Shown here: piece after piece, positions 1-9,390 of the stretch
How positions within the stretch are numbered: the first letter of the stretch is position 1
How the letters are laid out: each line of letters starts with the position of its first letter
From: Chionoecetes opilio
Lineage: Eukaryota > Arthropoda > Malacostraca > Decapoda > Majidae
Reading direction: 5' to 3'
Length of the DNA stretch: 64,000 nucleotides
Assembly (NCBI GenBank): GCA_016584305.1
Contig: JACEEZ010022702.1
Location: forward strand, 94,501 to 158,500
The notes under the pieces: generated by a model
Told to the model about the DNA's origin: nothing
Database searches by the model: none
What the model saw: the letters and a program-made list of their open reading frames with translations, nothing else
Translations under genes and position numbers: made by a program

Positions 1-702
1 ACGCCCGCGGCCTGCACCTCCTGTCTCATGTCGCGCTACCCACAGCCACCTCGTGCCGCGCTGCCTGGGCTCACCACACGCCACCCGTCTTCCCAGCCCT
101 GCCTCCTGGCGCCTCGGGCTACTCCTCACTCCTGCTGCCTCACGCTGCGTCCTGCTGCCTTCCGCTGCCTCCAGCAAGGCCCTGCAACGCACGGGCACCG
201 CATCCCGCCGCCCGCCCTTGCCTCCTGCCGCCACGTGCTACTCCTCGTCCTCCGCTGACTCCTGCTCCCTGACGCTGCTTCCTGCTGCCTCACGCTGCGT
301 CCTGCAGCCTTCCGCTGCCTCCAGCAAGGCCCTGCAACGCACGGGTACTGCATAGCAACACAAGCTATCTTGGGAGCCGATTGCCTTGGACACTTCGCTT
401 TCCCACGAAGACACCTTGCATCGCAAGCCTCCCTCCAGATCTTGTGACAGCAATCACAGCAGCAGCGATCCTCGGCACCTCCTATCTAATCTTGCAGCTA
501 CCGCTGCAACGTGAAGACTGGACAGCCGCCCTACCTGCATTCCCTTCCCCTCGGCACCTCCTATCTAATCTTGCAGCTACCGCTCCAACGTGAAGACTGG
601 ACAGTTGCCCTACCTACATTACCTCGGCACTTGGCACCTCTGTTTTTTTTTCATAAGTTTTATATGTATAAATATTTTTTTTTTTTTGAGGAAGGAGAGT
701 AC
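1..702 (+). mobile_element. Internal region (3' part) of an upstream copy of a small LTR retrotransposon
   Basis: This GC-rich stretch is the 3' half of an internal region whose second copy lies between the two LTRs. Positions 1-205 match about 1200-1404, and 213-702 match about 1781-2192. It ends in a poly-T run and a purine tract at 688-699 immediately before the LTR. Positions 471-549 and 550-606 are a 79-bp partial duplication that is single in the second copy. The open frames are proline/arginine-rich low-complexity translations with no gag, protease or reverse transcriptase motif, so I see no protein-coding capacity. Confidence 0.75.
688..699 (+). promoter_or_regulatory. Polypurine tract before LTR 1
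   Basis: GAGGAAGGAGAG lies three bases before the TGT that opens the LTR, where plus-strand priming would occur. The same tract recurs at 2178-2189 before LTR 2. Confidence 0.7.
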
Positions 703-870
703 TGTGGTGAGTCACACCACACCTGGTTAATTACCCGTCAGGTCACGCCTCTCTTAATGTCTTCTCCTCGTTCTCGCCTCCCACTTTCCATAGCGACATC
801 ACCTATGATCTCGCCGACTGCCCATTAAGGGATTAGGCGTCAGGTGTCAGGTCTTGAGTATCGGGGCCCC

Positions 871-878
871 TTTATAAA
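871..878 (+). promoter_or_regulatory. TATA-like box in LTR 1
   Basis: TTTATAAA is preserved in both LTRs (the second at about 2303-2310) upstream of the polyadenylation hexamer, the usual U3-R arrangement. Promoter activity is inferred. Confidence 0.55.
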
Positions 879-950
879 GAGCCTCGTGCAGAGGCAGAGT
901 TAGTTAGAGCTCAACCACTGTACCACACACAAGCTCTGTCCACAGTCTCC

Positions 951-956
951 AATAAA
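951..956 (+). terminator. AATAAA polyadenylation signal in LTR 1
   Basis: AATAAA lies about 73 bp after the TATA-like box and about 57 bp before the LTR end. The same hexamer is at 2383-2388 in LTR 2. Confidence 0.6.
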
Positions 957-1013
957 CCAACCATCAACCCTGGGTGTCTATTTATCAACCATGTAGGTGA
1001 CAAGGTCACTACA

Positions 1014-2192
1014 GTTGGTGACCTACGGAGTGACAAGACACACCCAGGGGGGGGGCCTGCCCCTCGCCCCCCCATCACGCCTACCACGCCAGCGAGGCCC
1101 CTCGCCCGCCGCAGCCACCTCCTGCCGCGCTGCCACGCCGCCACGGGCGGCCTTCACCCCGCGTCCTGCCGCCACCACGCCGCCTACCACGGCTCACCAA
1201 CGCCCGCGGCCTGCACCTCCTGTCTCATGTCGCGCTACCCACAGCCACCTCGTGCCGCGCTGCCTGGGCTCACCACACGCCACCCGTCTTCCCAGCCCTG
1301 CCTCCTGGCGCCTCGGGCTACTCCTCGCTCCTGCTGCCTCACGCTGCGTCCTGCTGCCTTCCGCTGCCTCCAGCAAGGCCCTGCAACGCACGGGCACCGC
1401 ATCCCGCCGCCTGCCGTCCACGATGCCTGACGACGCCACGGCACGCTGCTCACCTCGGCCCAGCCCTGCCGCCACCCATCTCAGCGCACCCACACACGCC
1501 CTCCTACGGCTTGTGTCCCACGCCCTGCCACCCAGCCCTGCCGCCGCCCCTGCCGCCACCCCTGGTGCTGCCCCTCGCCGCCGTCACCGTCACCAGCGCC
1601 ACTAGCCGCCCACGCCCACGGTCCAGCATGCTGCCACGCTACGCCTGACGAAGCCATCTAAGGGCACCATCAGCCCAGTCTCCTGCCGCCAAAGTGCTAC
1701 TCCTCGCTCCTGCTGCCTCACGCTGCGTCCTGCTGCCTCCAGCAAGGCCCTGCAACGCACGGGTACCGCATCCCGCCACCCGCCCTTGCCTCCTGCCGCC
1801 ACGTGCTACTCCTCGTCCTCCGTGACTCCTGCTCCCTGACGCTGCTTCCTGCTGCCTCACGCTGCGTCCTGCAGCCTTCCGCTGCCTCCAGCACAGCCCT
1901 GCAACGCACGGGCACTGCATAGCAACACAAGCTATCTTGGGAGCCGATTGCCTTGGACACTTCGCTTTCCCACGAAGACACCTTGCATCGCAAGCCTCCC
2001 TCCAGATCTTGTGACAGCAATCACAGCAGCAGCGACCCTCGGCACCTCCTTTCTGATCTTGCAGCTACCGCTGCAACGTGAAGACTGGACAGTTGCCCTA
2101 CCTACATTACCTCGGCACTTGGCACCTCTGTTTTTTTTTCATAAGTTTTATATGTATAATATTTTTTTTTTTTTTTTGAGGAAGGAGAGTAC
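1014..2192 (+). mobile_element. Coding-poor internal region between the two LTRs
   Basis: This ~1.18-kb GC-rich region is framed by a candidate PBS and a purine tract. It shares the modules of 1-702 but has about 370 bp of additional sequence (roughly 1405-1780), so the two internal regions are structural variants. A module rich in CTGCTGCCT and GCAAGGCCCTGCAACGCACG recurs several times. No gag-pol motif is present, which suggests a non-autonomous (TRIM-like) element depending on another element's enzymes. Confidence 0.75.
1016..1033 (+). other. Candidate primer binding site after LTR 1
   Basis: The sequence two bases after the LTR end begins TGGTGACCTACGGAGTG. A PBS starts with TGG, complementary to the CCA end of a tRNA, and lies within a few bases of the 5' LTR. 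I cannot name the tRNA. No equivalent follows LTR 2. Confidence 0.55.
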
Positions 2193-2445
2193 TGTGGTGA
2201 GTCACACCACACCTGGCTAATCCTCCAGTAGTCTCGACCTGACCCTCCTTCTTAATCTCGACCTCAGCCGTCAGGTGTCAGGTCTTGAGTATCGGGGCCC
2301 CCTTTATAAAGAGCCTCGTGCAGAGGCAGAGTTAGTTAGAGCTCAACCACTGTACCACACACAAGCTCTGTCCACAGTCTCCAATAAACCAACCATCAAC
2401 CCTGGGTGTCTATTTATCAACCATGTAGCTGACAAGGTCACTACA
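2193..2445 (+). mobile_element. Long terminal repeat 2 (253 bp)
   Basis: Begins TGTGGTGAGTCACACC and ends CACTACA. The TATA-like box and AATAAA are conserved with LTR 1, but the segment after the first ~25 bp is shorter and different. It directly abuts LINE-derived sequence at 2446. The 5' flank of the array is outside the window, so a target-site duplication cannot be checked. Confidence 0.8.
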
Positions 2446-4543
2446 GGAGTATCTCAGACTTACGCTGACATACGCCGGCGTATGTGTTTGCTGGATCTGG
2501 CCCCAGGGAGGCCAAGTGGTTGGAGTGGTGCGCCTCCTTCAACCAGCACACCTCCCTAGGCCAGCTGTGGAGGAATGTCAGGACGGCTTCCGGTGCCGCC
2601 CCACCCCGACCGGCCGCCCACCCACACCCACACCAGGAGGCGGAGAGGCTCATCGGCGTGTTCACCGCGCAAGGCTCCAGCGCCCAACTTCCTCCTCGCA
2701 CACGCCACCTCCAGCAACAGCTTCGACAACACCGCGACGAGGCTGTCAGGGAGGCGCGGGGGGAACCTGACGTGGCGGACCACCTCTTCACTCGCCAGGA
2801 ACTGTCGTCGGCGAGGAAAAAAGGGCGCGACACAGCTGCAGGGACGGACGGCGTGACATACTCCATGCTCGCTCATGCCGGGCCTGCCGGGGACGCCGCG
2901 CTGCTCGCCAAGCTCAATGCGTCTTGGCTGGCAGGTCACCTGCCACCAGCGTGGAAGGAGGCCGATATTCAGCCCATCCCCAAGCCCAGGGAGCCCACCA
3001 AGCTCAGTCCTATCTCCCTCATCAGCTGCACGGGTAAAACAGCCGAGAGAATGGTGCTCTCGCGACTGCAGTGGCGCGTGGGAGCCCTCCACCCTCACGT
3101 GTTTGGCTTCACCCGCGGCGTGGACACAGCTGACAGCCTCCTCACCCTGTTGACTCAGGCCAACAACTGCCCCACAGTCACAGTCTTCCTCAACCTTGTG
3201 AAAGCGTTCGAGCTCGCCAGTCCTCACGCTATTCTCGCCACCCTTGCGAGGAAGGGGATCCGGGGAAGACTGCTCGCCTGGCTCGAGGACTACCTCCAGC
3301 ACCGTCGGGCCAGAGTCAAGTTCCAGGGCCACAAATCCCGCTACAAGGAACTGGAAAACGGGACGCCCCAGGGCGGCATCCTCAGCCCGTTCCTGTTCAA
3401 CCTGCTAATGGAGGAGCTGGTCGCCCTGCCCTTCCAGGCTGGGACCGTCCTGCTCAGCTACGCCGACGACCTGGCCCTCGTTGTCACCGGGCGGGGTGAC
3501 AGGCTTTGCAAGACGCAGCGCGCTCTCGACCTCATCATCGCCAAGTGCGAGGAGTTGGGCCTCAAGATCTCGGCGCAGAAGTCCCGGGCCATGACTATCA
3601 AGGCAGCCAACCCAGCCTGTCAGCTGCGCGTCCAGGGCATCGGCCTGGCCTGGACGGAGTCCTACCTGTACCTCGGGGTGTGGCTCGACAGGCGGCTGTC
3701 GTTCACGGCGCAGCTTGACTACCTGAGGGAAAGGACGCAGGCCAGGCTGAACGTGATGAGGGCCATGACGCAGATTAACGCCGGCGCCACCTTCTCTGTC
3801 CTCCGCCTGTACTACGTGCAGGCTGTGCGCTCTCTGGTGGATTACTGTGCCCCTGTTCTCATCGCGCTCTCCCCCAGCTAGCAGGAGCGGCTCGAGGTGC
3901 TCCAGAACAACGCCATGAGGACCATGCTGGGGGCCCTGAGATGGTCCAGCGCCTGCGTAATGCAGAGCGAGACCAGATTGGTGCCCCTCGCCACCAGGGT
4001 GCAGTGCATAATGGCCTGTCGCGTGGCCAGAGTCTTCCGCCGCGACGTGGAGGGCGTGGCGCAGAGGAGACTCCGGCTGGCCATGACGCAGGGCATCGAG
4101 TGCCTGCGCGGCAACACGTGGCTCATTAACACCTCGCTAGCCACCCACAGCCTCATTCACGCGGGGATCACCGGGCCGTGGCGGGAGGCCGATGTCCCCG
4201 CCCCCACCTACAATGCTCCGCCCCCGTGGGAGATTCCCGCCGCAGAGTTCACCGCCACGCAGTTGCTTGCCTGCAAAGCCATGTGCACCACCCGGGAGCT
4301 GCGGCAGCACGCGCTGATGGCCATGGCCCGGGTCGCCGAGCGGGACAGCAGTGTCTACTTCACTGACGGCTCGGTCGACCCGGAGAGTTGCAGAACAGGT
4401 GCCGCGTTCGTCATGGGTGGGACAGAGCTGTCGTGGAGGACGTCTGACAACTGCTCCAGCCTCCAGACTGAGCTGGTGGCCATCCAGCAAGCCCTAGAAC
4501 ACGCCCAACACCACCGGGAGGCAACTGTGGTAATACACACCGT
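2446..4543 (+). pseudogene. Degenerate non-LTR retrotransposon ORF2: reverse transcriptase plus truncated RNase H
   Basis: The reading frame from about 2484 carries reverse transcriptase blocks in order: a finger block near 2990-3060, GFTRGVDTAD, a motif A region VFLNLVKAFE, GTPQGGILSPFLFN and SYADDLALV (YADD at 3459-3470). The first catalytic aspartate is replaced by asparagine (AAC, 3192-3194). A TAG at 3879-3881 interrupts the frame. The same frame then continues through the thumb (QNNAMRTMLGALRW) into an RNase H domain starting YFTDGSVDPES near 4357. The RNase H ends abruptly after VVIHT, just before the next acidic residue would be expected. There is no credible start codon, and a TGA lies in frame at 2466-2468. 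RNase H points to the I/Jockey/R1 group; the clade is uncertain. This copy cannot be active. Confidence 0.9.
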
Positions 4544-5342
4544 GTGGAAATTTATGTCACATACATATTTAATATGAGGGTTCTTACCTAATCAATCAAA
4601 CCCATGTCTATCTCCCGACACATTATCCCAGCTAATCAACTAACTAGGATACTTATCGATGGATAGTGGGTTGAAAACGGCTGTAGGCTTGTATCAACAC
4701 TGCATGGTTTTGTGATCCGATGTGGTCGCCGCGTGATCAGACCGCCCGTGATTGACAAGAGGCGGAGGGCTGGAGACTTAGTACTTTGTTATCGCGTCAG
4801 GTTGGTTTTCACACCAGTAACTTGACGCGGCGGATTGTTATCTCTTGTGTTGCTAAGACACGTCCTTTGATTTAAAACTATGTGCAAAGAGTCTATATAC
4901 AAGCACGTATATTAGTAAAAAGATGTTACTCCGCGAGGGTCTGGAATTGTACTAACCTCGTGAGCGGCGACGAGCCCGGCTACCTCGTCCTTAGGTACGT
5001 ATTATATTCCCTATGGCCTAGAATCTAATGACGATAGCCAATGACCGTGCTTCAAATCAAGGTGCTAATTATTTAAGTGCAATGCTTATTAACCACTGGG
5101 AATATTAATTTATCCTATCCCAGTACTAATCATTTACTTAAATTACCTTAATTATTACCCATTACCATTACAATTATATATACATTCCTACGCACCCTTC
5201 CTATGACGAGCGGAAAATATCTCACTCACAAGCGGGGGGGGGGAAACAAAACCACCACTCTACCAATTATGAGAGGGTGGTTGATGGATAATTTTCACAC
5301 ACCGACTCCTGGGGCAGTCGAGGCTATTATATATTATTATTA
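4544..5342. other. Non-coding stretch, nothing recognised
   Basis: AT-rich sequence following the abrupt end of the LINE. I see no coding frame, RNA gene or repeat I can name. A short poly-G run lies near 5236. Confidence 0.5.
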
Positions 5343-5676
5343 TTTAGAGAGGCTAACGTCCATGCTTCACGACCTAGCGACATCCATCAGCTGTTTTGGC
5401 ATTCTGCGGGCAGATTGATGACGTACTTAAAGACGTTAGCTGTCAAAACATAGCGACCACGGTAAAGGGTGGCGTAGAACAAGGTGTAGAGGACGCAACA
5501 AATAGCGCGTTTTCGTGACGTTCACCGCCCTGGTTCAGTCCAGTCTATACCGTTCCAGGGGCTACATTTAGAGAGGCTAACGTCCATGCTTCACGACCTA
5601 GTGACATCCATCAGCTGTTTTGGGCAACTTTTTGGCATTCTGCGGGCAGATTGTGACGTACTTAAAGACGTTAGTG
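5343..5676 (+). repeat. Direct duplication of a ~100-bp module
   Basis: The module beginning TTTAGAGAGGCTAACGTCC occurs at about 5342-5441 and 5567-5676. The copies differ by small substitutions and a ~10-bp insertion in the second (GGGCAACTTT). The ~125-bp spacer is unrelated. Confidence 0.75.
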
Positions 5677-5984
5677 GCCTTTAAACTTAAAGACTGCCTA
5701 AGGGGTGATGTAGAGGACGTAACATATATAAAAATACTCATAAATTGAGTATATATGATGTTTTCTGACTCAAGAACTGAACAGGGCAAGTATACAAATG
5801 AAATTAGGCCATATTACAATGCCATGCGCTCGTGATGAGTTTGTTATGGGGTGATGGGTCGAGTGGTGAGCGGCGGCATCTCACCCCGACTCACCACACC
5901 ATATACCACCACGCAATGGCACGCACGGCTCCGCGACAGACAAGGTACATATATTCCTTCTCCTTCCTTTTCCTTTCCTTCCTT

Positions 5985-6480
5985 TCTCCTTCTCCTCCTC
6001 CTCTTCCTCCTCCTAACCTTTTCTTATAGCAGTTGGTAGTAGTTGTAGTAGTAGCAGCAGTAATAGTAGTAGCAGTAGCAGCAGTAATAAAATATAAGCC
6101 GTGTTTTTGTCGTCCAAGCATCATCTTGGTACTAAACGATGTACGAATGGTCTTGTACGAAGACTGTTTTTTCTCGCAATTGAAAACGGATTGGTTTCTG
6201 CGACAACACAACAAGCTTGATAGGGGCCGAAATAATAATCAGTCCATAACATTGCAAACAATATCACAAAGCAGTATAACACACATTTCAGCAAGTGTTA
6301 TTGGAGTGGTCTTCGTACCAAGACGATGTTTGGACGACAAAAACACGACTTATATTTTATTGCTGCTGCTACTACTACTACTATTACTGCTGCTACTACT
6401 ACAACTACTACCAACTGCTATAAGAAAAGGTTAGGAGGAGGAAGAGGAGGAAGAGAAGGAGAAGGAGAAGCTAGGAGGTG
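5985..6480. repeat. Large imperfect inverted repeat (hairpin, ~150-bp arms)
   Basis: The left arm (about 5985-6133) reads through a TCC-rich block, TAACCTTTTCTTATAGCAG, a GTAGTA block and ATAAAATATAAGCCGTG. The right arm (about 6313-6480) is its reverse complement in the same order. The ~180-bp loop is unrelated. Both arms carry trinucleotide-repeat segments but also unique sequence, so the pairing is not just microsatellite complementarity. It resembles a foldback element or MITE; terminal target duplications were not identified. Confidence 0.8.
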
Positions 6481-6559
6481 GAGGAGGAGGAGGAGGAAGA
6501 AGGGTGGAGCATTTTGGTGTGGATGATAAATTTGTTTATAAACACAGCTGAGAGCGTGG

Positions 6560-7080
6560 AAGCCTTGTGATTGGCTGAAACTTTTTGAGAAATACTATGT
6601 GATTCGCTGGCGAGACTGTGACGTCATTGTACTCGCTCAGCCAATCAGCTATCGAAGCCCATAGCGACACCGTAGCGCCACTCCCATATCTCGTACCAGA
6701 ATCCCCGCGAGCTCCGGGTCGTACAAATAGAGGAAGTTAGTTAAGCTAAACACCGTGCCCTTTAACTCTCTCTGAATTTCTGCCCTGGCTGGACTGATGC
6801 TCGCTAAAATACATCGAGACTGGCCCCGTCCCATTCGTCGTTCCTATTGGCTGGGGGATCGAGTGGGCGGTCCTCCCACTATAGTGTTGTTGACGGTACA
6901 TTAATTTCCCAAGATGTTGTTACAGGAAATTACGAATATTGAAATTTTTCGTGAAATTACTTTAGTCTTATGGTCGGCCATCATGGTGTTTCATGTCTTA
7001 TCAGCAGCACGAGAAGTTCCTGGTCGTCTTCCCCGCTGACTGTAGTGCGCATGCGCCAGTTCTCCCCACACTGGTCCAAG
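6560..7080. promoter_or_regulatory. Promoter-like cluster: CCAAT boxes, CRE, NRF1-type palindrome
   Basis: ATTGG (inverted CCAAT) lies at 6570-6574, a perfect CRE palindrome TGACGTCA at 6619-6626, CCAAT at 6641-6645, ATTGG at 6846-6850, and an NRF1-type palindrome TGCGCATGCGC at 7046-7056. Such combinations are typical of TATA-less, often bidirectional promoters. No exon can be assigned next to it, so function is inferred from motif density alone. Confidence 0.4.
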
Positions 7081-7156
7081 GCGGTCCTGCTCGCTGGGTT
7101 GGACTGTGTTGACAGAAATTGGGGGTCACTGGTATGGGGGTTTTATGACTGGTCAA

Positions 7157-7902
7157 CGTTACTTGAATGATATTATTTGGGGATGATTTGATAAAAGATT
7201 ACAACTTGAATGGAGGATTTAACTTAGTCTTCTGACTTCACTATATGATTATAGTTTGACCACTTCTCACTACGAAGAGTACTGAACAAGGGGGATATAC
7301 TTAAGGGGAAAGGATAATAAGGTTTAGGTTAAAGGGAATTGCTGCCACCAGCCCTGGCAAGTAATTCACTGAATTACTCCCTGGGCACGTTTGATTAATA
7401 TTAATATTAGTTTGACCTTGGTAGTCGTGAATGGTACGTGGAATTATACCGAGTAAAGGCTTGGACTCTTTTGGAAGTGTGGGGAATTATTTTCCTAATA
7501 CAGAATAATCACCTGGGTTTTTATAATAACACAGGAACTATATTTGCAAATGATATCCTATTTATTCATAGTGACATGGTAAGTCTCTCACTTGAGATCA
7601 TATTCAGCATATAAGGGTTAACACTATACCGAGAAAACTCTACTCGGAAATAAGAAATGCGACTTCACACCCTGACGTAGGAATTTTTCCTAAGTTATGA
7701 GATAAAGCTCTTATGAGCATAAATCTCCTTCACTAGAATTTCTATTCAGTGAATTGCCCTACACTAGGTAACATACCACTTAATATTTATAAATCACACA
7801 TGGAAGATAGGTATCTAGTAGAGAAAGAATATGGCGAGACAGTGTTGTGTGTGTGTTACAGTAAGACCATGTGGCCGTGGAGAGAAGACGCGCCAGCCTT
7901 CA
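7157..7902. other. Non-coding stretch
   Basis: AT-rich, with no coding frame, RNA gene or repeat recognised before the 166-bp tandem repeat. Confidence 0.5.
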
Positions 7903-8425
7903 GGGACGCGGAGAGAACAAACTCGGTTAATAACACTTATAAGGATGGGCGGAACATCTATGCCTTAGTGACACTGAACTGTACCTATATATTTATATAG
8001 AAATATATAGATATAATATACTAAGGGAGAAAAAACACCGGAGTGAGGAGCAGATGTCTTACCTACAGGGACGCGTAGAGAACAATGACTCGTTAATAAC
8101 ACTTATAAGGATGGGCGGAACATCTATGCCTTAGTGACACTGAACTGTACCTATATATTTATATAGAAATATATAGATATAATATACTAAGGGAGAAAAA
8201 ACACCGGAGTGAGGAGCAGATGTCTTACCTACAGGGACGCGGAGAGAACAATGACTCGTTAATAACACTTATAAGGATGGGCGGAACATCTATGCCTTAG
8301 TGACACTGAACTGTACCTATATATTTATATAGAAATATATAGATATAATATACTAAGGGAGAAAAAACACCGGAGTGAGGAGCAGATGTCTTACCTTCAG
8401 GGACGCGGAGAGAACAATGACTCGT
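7903..8425 (+). repeat. Tandem repeat, 166-bp unit, about 3 copies
   Basis: Units start at the GGGACGCG motif at 7903, 8068, 8234 and 8400. Spacing is 165, 166 and 166 bp, and the last copy is cut after ~25 bp. Copies are nearly identical. Each contains an AT-rich self-complementary block (TATATATTTATATAG) followed by GGAGAAAAAACACCGG. Confidence 0.9.
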
Positions 8426-9390
8426 CTTGGCCTCGTGGGCTTCCCGCACCAAAAAAGGAACTTGTTTGGAAAGTCTCACCGTGACCTCAAATGAACAACT
8501 TATAATCCCGAAACAACTATTTAAGTAATGAAAGCTCGCGTACCTCCGAAGAGGCCGTCCCTAATACAAACCGGTTACTTTGATGTAGAAGAATTTAATA
8601 TCTTTAATCTAATATCCAAGAAGGATGGTTTTATATGTAATGTCGATAGTCCGAACACCTATTTGAGAGTGAGGTGGTATGGAAGTCTTGCTTAGAATTT
8701 TGGTGGGCTTTCATTTTAGCGTGTATCCTTACTACAACGCCCATATATGACCCTAACCGATAACGATAGGGATTATTTTGAAAGACGTTAAGACTCTGGG
8801 AGAGTTTCTTGGTCTGACCAGATGGCTGGCAAAAGATAAAAAGATCTGACATCATTAGTTATCACTGATCGCAGAATAATTATCCTACGGATTGTGTCTC
8901 GCATACGGCATATCGGGGGGGGGAATGGAAGACCGAGGAAAGAAATGGCGGGTGATAGAACGAAAGAAGATAAACAAAATGGCGTTTGGATGGCCAACTG
9001 ATGAGAAAAGATGGCGGAAAGAAAGAAATACGATGAGTCATATGTGAAACTGAAAAAAAGAATTACTTACAAGACATAACTCGGGAATTTTATAATAATA
9101 ATTCTCATACTATCATCTCCCGAATAATGGGCATTACAGGACTAGAGCAGACCGGGCTGGAACGGTGCAGAACGCCTCGCGAAAACAGTGGCCGCCCGGG
9201 ACTAGCCCAGTCCAGACCGGGCCAGAGCGGCCGCGAAAACGCGCTTATACATAACTCTTCATGAGATTGATTATATGTAATTATTTCTGGCTTAGAATAG
9301 ATTATAGCAAGTATATAAAACAAATTACATCCGCCGGGTCTGTTCTAAGTTTTCAAAACACTGTCAGCTGTCCCGTCAGAGCCCGCCCAC
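8426..9390. other. Non-coding stretch upstream of the Harbinger pseudogene
   Basis: No gene recognised. At 9138-9235 two GC-rich near-repeats containing CAGACCGGGC/CAGACCGGGCC and CGCGAAAAC occur about 60 bp apart. They could belong to the 5' end of the following element. Confidence 0.4.

Larger units (their letters stand above)
703..1013 (+). mobile_element. Long terminal repeat 1 (TGT...ACA)
   Basis: This 311-bp repeat begins TGTGGTGAGTCACACC and ends ACTACA. It contains a TATA-like TTTATAAA at 871-878 and AATAAA at 951-956. The start and the last ~170 bp match LTR 2 closely. The middle (about 725-830) does not match LTR 2, which is shorter, so the two LTRs are not a simple pair from one insertion. 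Confidence 0.8.

Noticed and set aside
28..2020. Proline/arginine-rich frames in the LTR element as gag-like proteins
   Set aside because: No conserved motif, frames occur on both strands of GC-rich sequence, and they differ between the two copies.
2482..2484. Start codon for the 465-codon LINE frame
   Set aside because: The ATG at 2482 is out of frame with the RT; the RT frame opens with GTG after an in-frame TGA at 2466, so the element is simply 5'-truncated.
5891..6526. Open frames through the 6-kb hairpin
   Set aside because: Low-complexity trinucleotide translations present in both arms and on both strands.
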